This document shows positions 1 through 11,804 of a stretch of 64,000 bases of DNA, piece by piece. The DNA is from Bacteroidota bacterium (GTDB lineage Bacteria; Bacteroidota; Bacteroidia; Bacteroidales; JAAUTT01), in NCBI GenBank assembly GCA_020048915.1, contig JAIFLU010000038.1, positions 2,358 to 66,357 on the forward strand, given 5' to 3'. Position numbers and translations under genes: made by a program. Numbering within the stretch: the stretch's first letter is position 1; every line of letters begins with the position of its first letter. The notes under the pieces were generated by a model. That model worked only from the letters and a program-made list of their open reading frames with translations, did no database searches and had not been told where the DNA came from.

Positions 1-248
1 ATAACTGCTTTATTTATTGTTATCAGTTCTATTATTAATTCGTTTAATTCTTTAAAAGTGAATGGAATTTTTTTATTTATTAATTTAGCAGAATTGATTA
101 ACCTTAAGTAATGGTTTTCAAGGAATAGAGGTACTCCGTTTATTACCCTAAATACTTCATAAATTGAAAATTTACTGTTAATATCAATTGGTTGAATAGG
201 TTGAATTTGTTCACCTAAACATAAATAATTCTGGCAAAATATTTCCAT
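1..248 (-). CDS. Aminotransferase class IV family protein (branched-chain aminotransferase/aminodeoxychorismate lyase-like), N-terminal part, truncated by window edge
   Basis: Reverse-strand reading from ATG at 248: MEIFCQNYLCLGEQIQPIQPIDINSKFSIYEVFRVINGVPLFLENHYLRLINSAKLINKKIPF..., open to window edge; resembles the class IV aminotransferase N-terminus (YEVFRVxxGxPxFLExHxxRL). Not in the ORF track. Confidence 0.7.
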   Translation of the reverse strand, partial: MEIFCQNYLCLGEQIQPIQPIDINSKFSIYEVFRVINGVPLFLENHYLRLINSAKLINKKIPFTFKELNELIIELITINKAV

Positions 249-395
249 AACTAATTACTGGATAAATAATTTAAGCAAGAATGTATGACAAAATATTAAT
301 GTCAAACAAAATTTAAATTTCTTCGTACTAAAGTATGTTTGTACCTGAAAAATTGTAAATTTAATTATTATTGGAGCCTTCTAAAGATTTTTGTT

Positions 396-779
396 ATGGA
401 AAATAAGCTAATATTTGTGGTAGATGATGATAGGATAATTCAAAATTTATTAGAATATACCTTTAATAGTCGGGATGGATATAAAGTTAAGGTGTTCCCT
501 TCAGGAGAGGAATGTATTAAGAATTTAGAAATGAAACCAGATATAATTGTATTAGATCACCTATTCTTAAATGGGGATAATAATTCAATGAGTGGAATGG
601 ACACACTCATTGAAATCAGGAAACAAGACCAAATAGTTCCAGTCATAATACTTTCAAATCAACCCAATCAAGAAATCGTAAATAGCTTTTTTTCTAATGG
701 TGCGACAAGCTATATCCCAAAAGAAGATTATTTTGTAGATAATTTGATTGAAGCAATAGAAAAAGTATTGACCGTTTAG
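396..779 (+). CDS. Single-domain response regulator (receiver domain)
   Basis: LIFVVDDDRIIQNLLEYTF...PDIIVLDHLF...VPVIILSNQ...GATSYIPKEDY; acidic DDD, phosphoacceptor D and C-terminal K present. Start at M20 of the supplied ORF is more likely than 339. Confidence 0.85.
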   Translation: MENKLIFVVDDDRIIQNLLEYTFNSRDGYKVKVFPSGEECIKNLEMKPDIIVLDHLFLNGDNNSMSGMDTLIEIRKQDQIVPVIILSNQPNQEIVNSFFSNGATSYIPKEDYFVDNLIEAIEKVLTV

Positions 780-2581
780 CTATTGTTGTTTTGACGTTTT
801 CTTTCGTTTTCATCCAATAGAATTTTCCTAAGTCGTATACTTTTAGGAGTAACTTCCACATATTCATCTTCTTGAATATACTCTAATGCTTCTTCCAGCG
901 AAAATTTAATTGCAGGCGCAATCCGGGCTTTATCGTCTGAACCTGAAGCTCTCATATTAGTAAGTTTTTTTGTTTTAGTAATATTTACTCCCAAATCACC
1001 GGAACGTGAATGTTCTCCAATTACTTGTCCAGAATATATCTCATCAAAGGGATCTACAAAAAACTTTCCCCGATCTTGTAATTTATCAAGCGCATATGCT
1101 ATCGCTAATCCAGTTTCTATTGCGATAAGCGACCCATTCTGTCGTTTCTCAATATCTCCCTTTAGCGGTTCAAAATCTTTGAAACGGTGAGTCATAACTG
1201 CTTCCCCCGAAGTTGCAGTTAGAAGCATATTTCGCAGACCGATAATACCTCTCGAAGGGATATTAAATTCCAGGTGAATTCTTTCCATTTTTCTTTCCAT
1301 TTTAATAAGTTCACCTTTCCTGCGATTAGCCATTTCAATAGCTTTTCCAGAAAACTCTTCAGGCAAATCAATACTTAAAATTTCGATGGGTTCACATTTT
1401 TCGCCAGCAATTTCTTTGATAATTACTTTAGGTTGGCCAACCTGAATTTCATACCCTTCGCGTCGCATTGTTTCAATGAGTATAGAAAGGTGCAATACTC
1501 CTCTTCCAAAAACAATATGAGCATCGGCTGTATCAGCCGGTTCAACTCTTAACGCAATATTTTTTTCCAGTTCTCTGTCAAGTCTGTCTTTTAGGTGTCT
1601 TGAGGTAACAAATTTACCATCCTTTCCAAAAAAGGGAGAGTTATTAATAGTAAATAACATACTCATGGTTGGTTCGTCAATGGCAATTGTCTCCAAAGCT
1701 TCCGGAGACTCAAAGTCAGCAATAGTATCCCCAATTCCAAATCCTTCTATTCCAACTAAAGCACAAATATCACCGCACTGAACTTTATTGACTTTCCGTT
1801 TGGACAATCCTTCGAATATAAGAATTTCTTTTATTCTGGTTCTTACTATGGATTGGTCACGTTTAACTAACGAAACCATTTGGTTATCAATTAATTCTCC
1901 TCTTTGAAGTTTCCCAATTGCAATTCGGCCAACATAGGATGAGTATTCAAGCGAGGAAATGAGCATCTGAACCGTTCCTTTGTTTATTTTTGGAGCAGGA
2001 ATATGTTTAATTATACAATCAAGCAACGGAGCAATATCTGTGGTAGGATTCTTCCAATCGTTCGACATCCAGCCATGTTTAGCAGAACCATATATGGTAG
2101 GGAAATTTAGTTGGTCCTCTGAAGCTTCCAAATTGAACATCAATTCAAATACTTCTTCTTGTACTTCTTCAGGTCTGCAATTTGGTTTATCTACCTTGTT
2201 AATAACAACTATTGGCTTAAGTCCCAACTGAACAGCTTTCTGCAAAACAAAGCGTGTTTGAGGCATTGTGCCTTCAAAAGCATCAACTAAAAGCAAAACC
2301 CCATCCGACATATTTAATACCCGCTCAACTTCACCACCAAAATCAGCATGGCCTGGAGTATCTATGATATTAATTTTAACCCCTTTGTATTCAACTGATA
2401 CGTTTTTTGACAAAATGGTAATTCCCCGTTCGCGTTCCAGTTCATTACTATCCATTATCAAATCACCAGGGGTTTCATGGTCCTTAAATATTTTACCACT
2501 TACCAGTAATTTATCTACAAGTGTTGTTTTACCATGGTCAACATGGGCAATTATGGCGATATTTCTCAACTCTTTAATCAT
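776..2581 (-). CDS. typA: Translational GTPase TypA/BipA
   Basis: IAIIAHVDHGKTTLVDKLL, DTPGHADFGGEVERVL, NKVDKP; full-length TypA architecture. Confidence 0.97.
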   Translation of the reverse strand: MIKELRNIAIIAHVDHGKTTLVDKLLVSGKIFKDHETPGDLIMDSNELERERGITILSKNVSVEYKGVKINIIDTPGHADFGGEVERVLNMSDGVLLLVDAFEGTMPQTRFVLQKAVQLGLKPIVVINKVDKPNCRPEEVQEEVFELMFNLEASEDQLNFPTIYGSAKHGWMSNDWKNPTTDIAPLLDCIIKHIPAPKINKGTVQMLISSLEYSSYVGRIAIGKLQRGELIDNQMVSLVKRDQSIVRTRIKEILIFEGLSKRKVNKVQCGDICALVGIEGFGIGDTIADFESPEALETIAIDEPTMSMLFTINNSPFFGKDGKFVTSRHLKDRLDRELEKNIALRVEPADTADAHIVFGRGVLHLSILIETMRREGYEIQVGQPKVIIKEIAGEKCEPIEILSIDLPEEFSGKAIEMANRRKGELIKMERKMERIHLEFNIPSRGIIGLRNMLLTATSGEAVMTHRFKDFEPLKGDIEKRQNGSLIAIETGLAIAYALDKLQDRGKFFVDPFDEIYSGQVIGEHSRSGDLGVNITKTKKLTNMRASGSDDKARIAPAIKFSLEEALEYIQEDEYVEVTPKSIRLRKILLDENERKRQNNNS

Positions 2582-2778
2582 ACTTCACAAATTTCAAAAA
2601 ATGGGTTGCAAAATTAGTTCTAATTTCCGTAACAAGGGCATAAGTATGAATTTATTTTTATTTGACAGGCTTTTGAAATCAAATAAGATCAATGATCAGT
2701 TGAGATAATAAGCCTATTTTTCTTTTTTCTTTTTTTATTAAGATTTAAATTTATACTTTTGCACGTTGAAAAAAAATA

Positions 2779-3312
2779 GTGGTGAAGCGTCATAGTCAAT
2801 ATGTTATAGGATATAAGGGATTATCTAATGATCTTCATCAATTTGATTTTAAAGTAGGTGACAAGTTCTTTGAAGATTTTGAGAATAGTGAAATTCAAAA
2901 AGGAGACATTGATGTTCACGTTATTCTTAATAAAAAAACACTTATTCTTGAGTTTGAATTTGATTTACATGGAAAAGTTTTGTTAACTTGTGATAGATGT
3001 CTGGACGAATTTGAAATGGATATAGAATATCATACTGTTTTATATGCTAAATTTGGAGAAGAAAATCGCGAAGAGACAGATGAGTTATTAATACTTTCGT
3101 TACAAGAAAGTGATATAGACCTTTCGCAGTATATTTATGAGTATATTCATTTAAGTTTACCATATAAAAGAGTTCATCCTTTAGATAAAAAAGGTAATCC
3201 AATTTGTAATAAAGAAATGTTAAAACGCTTGGAAGGATTATCGATAAATGAAGATAAATCAAGAAATGATCCCAGATGGGATGATTTAAAACGTATTTTT
3301 AATAATAACTAA
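2779..3312 (+). CDS. DUF177 (YceD-like) protein
   Basis: LTCDRCLDEFEMDIEYHTVLYAKFGEE motif and position immediately upstream of rpmF. Confidence 0.85.
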   Translation: MVKRHSQYVIGYKGLSNDLHQFDFKVGDKFFEDFENSEIQKGDIDVHVILNKKTLILEFEFDLHGKVLLTCDRCLDEFEMDIEYHTVLYAKFGEENREETDELLILSLQESDIDLSQYIYEYIHLSLPYKRVHPLDKKGNPICNKEMLKRLEGLSINEDKSRNDPRWDDLKRIFNNN

Positions 3313-3324
3313 ATATAATTTAAA

Positions 3325-3510
3325 ATGCCAAATCCGAAACGAAGACATTCGAAGCAGAGACGGGATAAGAGGAGAACTCACGACAAGGCTGTTGTTCCAA
3401 CTACGGCGAAATGCAGTAACTGCAATGCCACAGTATTATACCACAGGGTTTGTCCAGAGTGCGGATATTACCGGGGTAAGCTTGCGATTGAAAAAGAGGT
3501 TGCTGCTTAA
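3325..3510 (+). CDS. rpmF: 50S ribosomal protein L32
   Basis: MPNPKRRHSKQRRDKRRTHDKAV...CSNCNATVLYHRVCPECGYYRGK. Confidence 0.97.
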   Translation: MPNPKRRHSKQRRDKRRTHDKAVVPTTAKCSNCNATVLYHRVCPECGYYRGKLAIEKEVAA

Positions 3511-3538
3511 TAGTCATTTTTAATCATAATTTTCTATT

Positions 3539-4480
3539 ATGAGGATAGGCTTAGATGTTATGGGAGGAGATTTTGCTCCTGAAGTTACAGTTCATGGAGC
3601 AATCCTAGCCCAGAAACAATTGCCTACTGAGGTAGAACTGGTGCTTTTTGGAGATGAGCAAATAATTCGTTCACTTTGTTTAAAATACAATGCTGACGCG
3701 GGTTTGTTTAGCATCGTTCATGCTCCGGAAGTTATTGGAATGGGGGACCACCCAGCTAAGGCATTCGCTCAGAAAACCAAATCGAGCATTTACGTAGGTT
3801 TCGAAAGGCTACATGCCGGAGAAATAGATGGATTTGCAAGTGCAGGAAGTACAGGTGCAATGATGGTGGGTACCATGATGACCGTTAAAACTATTCCAGG
3901 AATTTTACGCCCCGCCATAACCGCTTCAATACCGCGGATGGATGGAGGATTTACAATTCTGTTGGATGTTGGACTGAATCCAGACTGTAAACCCGAAATA
4001 CTGTATCAATATGCAATATTAGGGTCACTCTATACTGAATTTGTCTATAAGATTCCTCGGCCAAGGGTTGGACTGCTTAATATAGGTTCCGAAGAAGAAA
4101 AGGGGAATCTTTTGACAAAAGCTGCGTTTCAATTAATGCATGGTAGCAAGGATTTTAACTTTGTTGGAAATGTTGAAGGGAATGACCTTTTTGATTTCAA
4201 GAAAGTAGATGTAATTGTTTGTGATGGATTCGTTGGAAATATACTTCTGAAAGCTGCTGAAGCTTTTTATAAGCTTACTCGAAAAAGAAATATCAATGAT
4301 GAATTTTTCGAAAGATTTAATTTTGAAAACTACGGTGGAACGCCAGTTCTCGGTGTAAATTCCAATGTTATTATTGGCCATGGGATTTCAAATGAAATTG
4401 CTATTAAAAATATGGTTCTTCACACATACGATGTAACCAAAGCAAATTTACCATCAAAAATTAAGGAATTTTTTCACTAA
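3539..4480 (+). CDS. plsX: Phosphate acyltransferase PlsX
   Basis: [21 protein letters not shown]...SAGSTGAMM; gene order rpmF-plsX-fabH. Confidence 0.96.
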   Translation: MRIGLDVMGGDFAPEVTVHGAILAQKQLPTEVELVLFGDEQIIRSLCLKYNADAGLFSIVHAPEVIGMGDHPAKAFAQKTKSSIYVGFERLHAGEIDGFASAGSTGAMMVGTMMTVKTIPGILRPAITASIPRMDGGFTILLDVGLNPDCKPEILYQYAILGSLYTEFVYKIPRPRVGLLNIGSEEEKGNLLTKAAFQLMHGSKDFNFVGNVEGNDLFDFKKVDVIVCDGFVGNILLKAAEAFYKLTRKRNINDEFFERFNFENYGGTPVLGVNSNVIIGHGISNEIAIKNMVLHTYDVTKANLPSKIKEFFH

Positions 4481-5475
4481 TGGAGAAAATAAGAGCCGCT
4501 ATTACCGGCATTGATGCATTTTTACCTGAGTATCGTCTTACAAATGAAGAGTTAAGCCGTATGGTCGATACTTCTGATGAATGGATAATGCAGCGGGTTG
4601 GAATAAAAGAACGTCGCATCTTAAAAGGAGAAGGGTTGGCCACTTCTGATATGGGTGCTGAAGCTGTTAAAAAGCTTTTGGAAAAAACTCAGGTTTCTGC
4701 GGATGAAATTGACCTTATTTTAGTTGCAACTGTTACTCCCGATATGTTTTTTCCCTCGACAGCATGTATAATTGCAGATAAAGTTGGTATAAAAAATGCA
4801 TGGGGCTATGATATAAGTGCTGCTTGTTCTTCCTTTCTTTTTGTATTAGAAACCGCCAATAAGTTTATTCAGTCAGGGCAATATAAAAAGGTTATAATAG
4901 TAGCTGCTGATAAGATGTCTGCTATCACTGATTATTCTGATAGAACTACCTGTCCTCTTTTTGGTGATGCTGCAGTTGCCATGCTAATTGAGCCCAGTGT
5001 AGAAGATGTTGGTGTGATTGATCAAATACTTCAAATAGATGGATCAGGACGACATTATTTATATCTTAAAGCCGGAGGTTCTTTAAAACCATCCTCCTTA
5101 GAAACTATTGAACTTGGTGAACATTATATTCATCAGGAAGGACAAACTGTTTTTAAAGTTGCTGTTTCAAAAATGGCTGATGTTGCTGTAGAAATGATGG
5201 AAAGGAATAATATTACTCCTGATGATCTTTCATGGCTCGTTCCACACCAGGCTAATTTAAGAATTATTGAAGCAACTGCTCGTAGGATGGGACTTAACAA
5301 AGAGAAAGTTATGATTAATATTGAACGTTATGGAAACACCACTGCTGCAACAATTCCCTTATGTTTATGGGAATGGGAAAAGCAACTTAAAAAAGGAGAT
5401 AAAATAATTCTAGCTGCTTTTGGAGGTGGGTTTACATGGGGTTCAATTTATTTAAAATGGGCATATAATTCTTAA
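4480..5475 (+). CDS. fabH: 3-oxoacyl-ACP synthase III
   Basis: GVKERRI-like [20 protein letters not shown] active-site Cys, [19 protein letters not shown]; overlaps plsX stop. Confidence 0.96.
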   Translation: MEKIRAAITGIDAFLPEYRLTNEELSRMVDTSDEWIMQRVGIKERRILKGEGLATSDMGAEAVKKLLEKTQVSADEIDLILVATVTPDMFFPSTACIIADKVGIKNAWGYDISAACSSFLFVLETANKFIQSGQYKKVIIVAADKMSAITDYSDRTTCPLFGDAAVAMLIEPSVEDVGVIDQILQIDGSGRHYLYLKAGGSLKPSSLETIELGEHYIHQEGQTVFKVAVSKMADVAVEMMERNNITPDDLSWLVPHQANLRIIEATARRMGLNKEKVMINIERYGNTTAATIPLCLWEWEKQLKKGDKIILAAFGGGFTWGSIYLKWAYNS

Positions 5476-5498
5476 TCCGATAATATTGTAATATTTTA

Positions 5499-5531
5499 AG
5501 ACCTTCTTGCTTAACAGGAAGGTCTTTTTTT
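5499..5531 (+). terminator. Putative rho-independent terminator downstream of fabH
   Basis: AAGACCTTC...GAAGGTCTT inverted repeat followed by T-run. Confidence 0.8.
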
Positions 5532-5667
5532 GTTGATAATTTTGAGAATACAGTTTGGATATATAATAGTTAGATAGTTTATTTTTATATCTCTATCATA
5601 AAATAACTTTAAGATTTTATATATTTGTTAGAATTCTAGTTTAACTCATAAAGAAATCCTTGTCGCT

Positions 5668-6030
5668 ATGGCTAAATTTGTTGAAAACGAACCTAATTCG
5701 CATAATACAATTACTACTGGTACCGAAATAACAGGTGACATAAGTTCAAATGGCGACATCCGCTTAGATGGCTACCTTAATGGAAATATTAATTCTAAAG
5801 GAAAACTCGTAATTGGAGAATCGGGAAAGGTTTTAGGAACTATCAATTGCAAAAATGCGGATGTTTATGGTATCATTGAAGGAAAGCTTAATGTTTCTGA
5901 ATTATTGTCGTTAAAAGCAACAGCTAAGGTGATTGGAGATATTGTTACAAACCGGCTTGCGATTGAACCAGGATGTAATTTTACCGGAAACTGCAAAATG
6001 ACAGAGGATCAAAAACCTGATGCAATCTGA
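5668..6030 (+). CDS. Bactofilin family polymer-forming protein
   Basis: TGTEITGDISSNGDIRLDGYLNGNINSKGKLVIGESGKVLGTINCKNADVYGIIEGKLNVSELLSLKATAKVIGDI. Confidence 0.9.
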   Translation: MAKFVENEPNSHNTITTGTEITGDISSNGDIRLDGYLNGNINSKGKLVIGESGKVLGTINCKNADVYGIIEGKLNVSELLSLKATAKVIGDIVTNRLAIEPGCNFTGNCKMTEDQKPDAI

Positions 6031-6253
6031 GAAGCCCAAATCATCTGAAAAAAATAATCTATATTTTCTTGGAAAATATTCAGCTTTGGCATTTCAAATG
6101 GCTGCTATTATTGGAGTAGTTACATTTGCAGGTTTTAAAATAGACCAGTTTTTTGATTTTAAGTTCAAAATTTTCACAATTGTATTTGCATTTTTATCGG
6201 TTATAATCGCTATTTATTTTGCCATTAAAGATTTCTTAACTCCTAAAAAGTAA
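6020..6253 (+). CDS. AtpZ/AtpI-like small membrane protein
   Basis: 77 aa, two hydrophobic segments, FLGKYSALAFQMAAIIGVVTFAGFKIDQFF; directly upstream of ATP synthase genes. Confidence 0.75.
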   Translation: MQSEKPKSSEKNNLYFLGKYSALAFQMAAIIGVVTFAGFKIDQFFDFKFKIFTIVFAFLSVIIAIYFAIKDFLTPKK

Positions 6254-6260
6254 CTTCCAC

Positions 6261-6668
6261 ATGCCTAAAGCTGTTATTAATTATTTATATCAATCTATAA
6301 TCATCTCAGTAATTTTATCTATCACCTATTACTTATTCACTCATTTTTTCTTCCCTTCTTTTTACTGTGTGTGGGTCTATTTTATTATTCTAACTCTTTT
6401 TTTAATAAATGCAGGCGTTTTTTCCTATCTGATTTATACTTCCTATAACAATTCAGAAGCATTTACCCGTCGTTTTTTGGCATCTACTATGTTAAAGATT
6501 TTTGCCTATTTAATATTTATTCTTGCTGTTGTTTTTTCAGGAATACCTCAGATTAAAGTTTTTCTGGTAGCATTTTTACTATTCTATGTAGTATTCACTT
6601 TCCATGAAATTTCTTCAATTCTGCAACATCTGAAAAAAATTAGTTCGAACCGTTTTAAAAGCAAATAG
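6261..6668 (+). CDS. Multi-TM protein in ATP synthase operon (AtpI-like, uncharacterised)
   Basis: 135 aa with four hydrophobic segments in the atp operon. Confidence 0.6.
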   Translation: MPKAVINYLYQSIIISVILSITYYLFTHFFFPSFYCVWVYFIILTLFLINAGVFSYLIYTSYNNSEAFTRRFLASTMLKIFAYLIFILAVVFSGIPQIKVFLVAFLLFYVVFTFHEISSILQHLKKISSNRFKSK

Positions 6669-6703
6669 TTTTTATTAACTTTAATTTTATTTTTTAGCGA
6701 GCG

Positions 6704-7810
6704 ATGAACTTTAGATGTAGAAGAGTCTTTTTGAGTATTATAATATTCTTAATCACTAGCTTAGTTGTAGGTACTGTTGCATTTAGTTCAGAACCTGAAA
6801 ATAAGAACCATAGCGAAAATCCTGCTGAGAAAAAAGCTTTTAACGCAGGGGAGTTTATGTTCGACCACATTAAGGATGCCTACGAGTGGCATATACTTTC
6901 ATGGAAAGGTCATCATGTTTCTATTCCACTCCCGGTAATTGTGTATAGTAAAACCAGTGGTTTGAATATCTTCATTTCTTCGAAATTTCACCATGGACAT
7001 GAAAGTTATAAAAGCTTTAAAATTGAAAAAGAAGGAAAGTATAAAGGAAAGGTAGTTGAAGAAATGGAAGGAGGCGCTGTTGTTAGGCCTTTTGATATTT
7101 CCATTACAAAAAATATTACCTCTCTTTTTATTGGAGTTGCAATTATGCTTTGGCTTTTTCTCGGGATTGCAAAAACATACCGGAAGAACCCAAACAAGGC
7201 TCCTAAGGGTGTGCAGGCATTTTTAGAACCACTTATACTTTTTGTACGTGATGATATTGCGAAACCAGCTATTGGAGAGGATAAATATGAAAAATACCTT
7301 CCTTATCTTTTAACCGTCTTTTTCTTTATCTGGATTAATAACATGTTAGGACTAATTCCAATTTTCCCAGGAGGAGCAAATTTAACCGGAAATATTGCAA
7401 TTACTTTGGTATTGGCCTTGCTAACATTTATTATTACAACGGTTAGCGGAACAAAAGATTATTGGGTACATATAATCAATATGCCCGGAGTTCCCTTATT
7501 ATTAAAATTTCCAATTCCTTTATTACCTTTCATTGAAATAATGGGGGTTTTCTTAAAGCCTTTTGTTTTAATGATTCGTCTTTTTGCCAATATTACTGCA
7601 GGCCACTTAATCATTCTTGGTTTTATAAGCTTGATTTTTATATTTGGTAATATGAGCCCTATCGGAGGGTATGGAATTTCGATTTTGTCCATTGGCTTTT
7701 CTATATTTATGATGTTTATAGAATTATTGGTTGCGTTTATACAAGCGTATGTTTTTACTTTATTATCAGCAATGTATTTTGGAATGGCTCTTGAAAAAGC
7801 CCATCATTAA
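6704..7810 (+). CDS. atpB: F0F1 ATP synthase subunit a
   Basis: FLKPFVLMIRLFANITAGHLIILGF, ELLVAFIQAYVFTLLSAMYFGMALE; long N-terminal extension with signal-like segment. Confidence 0.96.
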   Translation: MNFRCRRVFLSIIIFLITSLVVGTVAFSSEPENKNHSENPAEKKAFNAGEFMFDHIKDAYEWHILSWKGHHVSIPLPVIVYSKTSGLNIFISSKFHHGHESYKSFKIEKEGKYKGKVVEEMEGGAVVRPFDISITKNITSLFIGVAIMLWLFLGIAKTYRKNPNKAPKGVQAFLEPLILFVRDDIAKPAIGEDKYEKYLPYLLTVFFFIWINNMLGLIPIFPGGANLTGNIAITLVLALLTFIITTVSGTKDYWVHIINMPGVPLLLKFPIPLLPFIEIMGVFLKPFVLMIRLFANITAGHLIILGFISLIFIFGNMSPIGGYGISILSIGFSIFMMFIELLVAFIQAYVFTLLSAMYFGMALEKAHH

Positions 7811-7820
7811 TAATAATTAA

Positions 7821-8093
<273 letters not shown>

Positions 8094-8169
8094 AACTTAG
8101 AAATTCCTGCAGGTCGGCATATTCATTCTGATCTGCTATATTTCTTTTAATTAATTAATAAAGGGCGTT

Positions 8170-8664
8170 ATGGAATTAATTACCCCGGATGTTGGGACAT
8201 TATTTTGGATGTTATTGGTTTTTTTAACCGTATTATTTATTTTAACAAAATATGCGTGGAAGCCAACACTTAAAGCCATTCAAAATCGTAGTCAGACTAT
8301 TGAAGATGCCTTAAAATCTGCGGAAAAGGCAAAAGAGGAAATGGAAAAGCTTCAGGCAAGTAACGAGAAAATTCTAGCTGAAGCTCGGGTTGAGAGAGAT
8401 AAACTTTTAAAAGAAGCACGCTCAATGAAAGATAAAATCATTAGCGATGCTAAAGAAATTGCTGGTCAGGAAGCTAAAGGCATTATGGAAGCTGCTAAAG
8501 TAACTATCAACAATGAAAAAATTGCTGCCATTTCTGAAATCCGAGATCAAGTTGCAAATCTTTCCCTTCAAATTGCCGAAAAAGTATTACGTCAGAATCT
8601 TGAGAATGATAAAAATCAAAAAGATTTGATTGATAATTTGATGAACGACATGAAATTAAACTAG
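8170..8664 (+). CDS. atpF: F0F1 ATP synthase subunit b
   Basis: N-terminal TM then long charged coiled coil; operon position. Confidence 0.95.
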   Translation: MELITPDVGTLFWMLLVFLTVLFILTKYAWKPTLKAIQNRSQTIEDALKSAEKAKEEMEKLQASNEKILAEARVERDKLLKEARSMKDKIISDAKEIAGQEAKGIMEAAKVTINNEKIAAISEIRDQVANLSLQIAEKVLRQNLENDKNQKDLIDNLMNDMKLN

Positions 8665-8679
8665 AAATCCTGAAAGAAA

Positions 8680-9234
8680 ATGGACTTAAGCACAATATCT
8701 GTTCGATATGCCAAAGCATTTTATCTTTTAGGAAAGGAAAAAGACCTTTTAGATCAGATAAAGAATGATATATTGGTTATTTCCGGTTCAATTAAATATG
8801 CTCCCGATTTTAAAATGGTAATTGAAAGCCCTGTTATTAAACCTTCTCTTAAAATTAATGCAATTACTGCTATTTTTAAAGATAAAATTCATGCCCTAAC
8901 ATTAAATTTTTTAACCATTCTGGTAAAAAATAAGCGTGAACAAAACCTTGAAGGAATATGCAGGCGATTTTTAAACATTTATGCTGAAGGAAAGGGGATT
9001 AAAACTGCTCTTATTACTACTGTTCTTCCTCTTGATGACAAAGAAAATACTCGTCTTACTGAAATTCTGTCCCGAACTTTCCAGGCTCAGATTGAAGTTG
9101 AGCATAAATTAAGTCCGGAGATATTGGGGGGGTATATACTTAAAGTTGGCGACCAGCAATATGATGCAAGCGTTGCCAGTAGCTTACGAAAGATGCGGCA
9201 AGCTTTACTAAAACCGAACTATTCAAAAAATTAG
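8680..9234 (+). CDS. atpH: F0F1 ATP synthase subunit delta
   Basis: ISVRYAKAFYLLGKEKDLL...EHKLSPEILGGYILKVGDQQYDASVASSLRKMRQAL. Confidence 0.95.
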   Translation: MDLSTISVRYAKAFYLLGKEKDLLDQIKNDILVISGSIKYAPDFKMVIESPVIKPSLKINAITAIFKDKIHALTLNFLTILVKNKREQNLEGICRRFLNIYAEGKGIKTALITTVLPLDDKENTRLTEILSRTFQAQIEVEHKLSPEILGGYILKVGDQQYDASVASSLRKMRQALLKPNYSKN

Positions 9235-9258
9235 TTTTCATATAATATAGATCTACAT

Positions 9259-10839
9259 ATGGCAGATATTAAACCTGCAGAAGTTTCAGCGATATTAAAA
9301 CAACAAATTGAAGGTTTTAAATCGGAAGCTGCATTTGAAGAAGTTGGTACTGTTCTACAAGTGGGCGATGGTATAGCCCGTATTTATGGTCTTTCAAATG
9401 TTCAATCGAATGAAATGATTGAATTTGAGAACGGAATGAAAGGAATTGTACTTAATCTGGAAGAAGATAATGTTGGAGCCGTTCTATTAGGATATTCAGA
9501 ATCGTTAAAAGAAGGGGATACTGTTAAGCGTACCCGGCGTATAGCATCAATAATGGTCGGAGAAGGATTGTTAGGGAGGGTAGTGAATACTATTGGTGAA
9601 CCTGTTGACGGGAAAGGCCCTGTTACCGGAGAGCTATATGAGATGCCCCTGGAACGCAAAGCACCTGGAGTTATCTTTCGGCAACCTGTAAAAGAGCCTC
9701 TTCAAACTGGTATAAAAGCTATTGATGCGATGATACCTATTGGTCGTGGTCAACGTGAATTAATTATTGGTGACCGCCAAACTGGGAAAACTGCCATTGC
9801 AATAGATACAATCTTAAATCAACGGGAATTTTACGATCGTGGAGAGCCTGTATTTTGTATTTACGTTGCAATAGGACAAAAAGGATCTACTGTAGCAAAT
9901 ATTCAACGTACTTTGGAGAAATATGGAGCAATGGCTTATACAATAATTGTTATGGCTACTGCTTCTGACCCTGCGGCATTGCAATTTTATGCCCCGTTTG
10001 CGGGTGCTGCCATTGGTGAGTTTTTTCGAGATACAGGTCGTCCGGCTTTAGTCGTTTATGACGATTTGTCAAAACAAGCGGTTTCTTACCGTGAAGTTTC
10101 TTTATTACTTCGTCGCCCACCAGGCCGTGAAGCTTATCCTGGCGATGTGTTTTATCTTCACTCCCGTTTATTAGAAAGAGCTGCAAAAGTTATTGAATCG
10201 GATGAGATTGCCCGGCAAATGAACGATCTGCCTCCAGCGCTCAAACCAATTGTAAAAGGGGGAGGTTCATTAACAGCATTACCAATTATTGAAACTCAGG
10301 CAGGTGACGTTTCTGCTTATATACCTACAAATGTAATTTCAATTACAGATGGACAGATTTTCTTAGAATCTAACCTTTTTAATTCCGGATTGCGGCCGGC
10401 TATTAACGTAGGTATTTCTGTATCGCGTGTTGGAGGCAATGCCCAGATTAAATCGATGAAAAAAGTGGCTGGTACATTAAAGATTGACCAGGCACAATTT
10501 CGGGAATTGGAAGCATTTTCAAAATTTGGTTCCGATTTGGATGCTGCAACACTTGCCGTTTTAGACAAGGGATCTAAAAACGTTCAGATTTTAAAGCAAG
10601 CACAATTCTCGCCAGTTACTGTGGAAAAGCAAATTGCTATTATATACTGTGGTACAAAAGGATTATTGCGCGATGTTCCGGTTAATAAGGTGAGAGATTT
10701 CGAAATAGAATTCATTGAGTTTCTTGATCTCAAGCATAAAGATGTACTGAAAAAATTGAAGGCTGGAAATTTGGATGATGAAACTACATCAACTTTAGAA
10801 ATGGTTGCCAAAGATTTGTCAGCAAAATATAAAAAGTAA
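9259..10839 (+). CDS. atpA: F0F1 ATP synthase subunit alpha
   Basis: [25 protein letters not shown], full-length alpha subunit. Confidence 0.98.
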   Translation: MADIKPAEVSAILKQQIEGFKSEAAFEEVGTVLQVGDGIARIYGLSNVQSNEMIEFENGMKGIVLNLEEDNVGAVLLGYSESLKEGDTVKRTRRIASIMVGEGLLGRVVNTIGEPVDGKGPVTGELYEMPLERKAPGVIFRQPVKEPLQTGIKAIDAMIPIGRGQRELIIGDRQTGKTAIAIDTILNQREFYDRGEPVFCIYVAIGQKGSTVANIQRTLEKYGAMAYTIIVMATASDPAALQFYAPFAGAAIGEFFRDTGRPALVVYDDLSKQAVSYREVSLLLRRPPGREAYPGDVFYLHSRLLERAAKVIESDEIARQMNDLPPALKPIVKGGGSLTALPIIETQAGDVSAYIPTNVISITDGQIFLESNLFNSGLRPAINVGISVSRVGGNAQIKSMKKVAGTLKIDQAQFRELEAFSKFGSDLDAATLAVLDKGSKNVQILKQAQFSPVTVEKQIAIIYCGTKGLLRDVPVNKVRDFEIEFIEFLDLKHKDVLKKLKAGNLDDETTSTLEMVAKDLSAKYKK

Positions 10840-10862
10840 CCTGAGGAGGATATTTCGTAACT

Positions 10863-11753
10863 ATGGCAAATTCTAAAGAAATACGTACCCGTTTGGTATC
10901 TGTTGCCTCAACGAGACAGATTACAAGCGCTATGAAAATGGTTTCTGCTGCTAAGTTAAAAAAAGCTCAGGATGCTGTATTGCAATTACGCCCTTATGCT
11001 CAAAAGCTTCAGGAAATATTAGGAAGCCTTAGTAACAGTGACAACGAAGGTAGTAGTGAATTTACCAGGGAACGGGAAATTGAAAAAGTTTTGGTAATAA
11101 TAGTTACTTCAAATCGTGGACTTTGCGGGGCCTTTAACGTTAACGTTATCAAGCAGGCTTTTCAAATGGTTCAGGAAAAGTACTCCAATCAGCTATCGAA
11201 TAAAAAAGTCTCCTTTATTGCCATAGGTAAAAAAGGAGCTGATTTTTTGAAAAGGAGGAATTTACCAATCTATGATCTTAATACCAATTTGGTTGACAAA
11301 GTAAATTTTGAAAACGTTTCAACATACGCATCAGGAATTATGGCTGATTATGTTGAGGGTAAATTTGACAGGGTTGAACTTGTATACAATCAATTTAAAA
11401 ACGCTGCTGTTCAGATTCTACGATCGGAGCAATATTTGCCTGTTGCAAAAGCTGTTGAAGTCAAAAAGGTTGGTTCGGGAACCAGTACGAATATAGACTT
11501 TATATTCGAGCCCTCAAAATCCCAAATAATTAAGGAATTAATTCCTAAATCGTTAAAGATTCAATTATTTAAAGCTGTTTTAGATAGTGTAGCATCAGAA
11601 CATGGTGCACGGATGACGGCAATGCATAAAGCAACTGATAATGCGACCGATTTACTGAAAGAATTAAGACTGCAATATAATAAGGCACGGCAGGCAGCCA
11701 TAACAAACGAAATTCTTGAAATTGTTGCTGGTGCAGAGGCCTTAAAAGGTTAA
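10863..11753 (+). CDS. atpG: F0F1 ATP synthase subunit gamma
   Basis: RLVSVASTRQITSAMKMVSAAKLKKAQ, TSNRGLCGAFN, RQAAITNEILEIVAGAEAL. Confidence 0.97.
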   Translation: MANSKEIRTRLVSVASTRQITSAMKMVSAAKLKKAQDAVLQLRPYAQKLQEILGSLSNSDNEGSSEFTREREIEKVLVIIVTSNRGLCGAFNVNVIKQAFQMVQEKYSNQLSNKKVSFIAIGKKGADFLKRRNLPIYDLNTNLVDKVNFENVSTYASGIMADYVEGKFDRVELVYNQFKNAAVQILRSEQYLPVAKAVEVKKVGSGTSTNIDFIFEPSKSQIIKELIPKSLKIQLFKAVLDSVASEHGARMTAMHKATDNATDLLKELRLQYNKARQAAITNEILEIVAGAEALKG

Positions 11754-11784
11754 AAAAAACCCACGAATTTCGTGGGTTTTTTAA
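11754..11784. terminator. Bidirectional rho-independent terminator between atpG and convergent peptidase
   Basis: AAAAAACCCACGAATTTCGTGGGTTTTTT: hairpin with A-run and T-run. Confidence 0.85.
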
Positions 11785-11804
11785 TTAAATCAAATCCTGA
11801 TTCC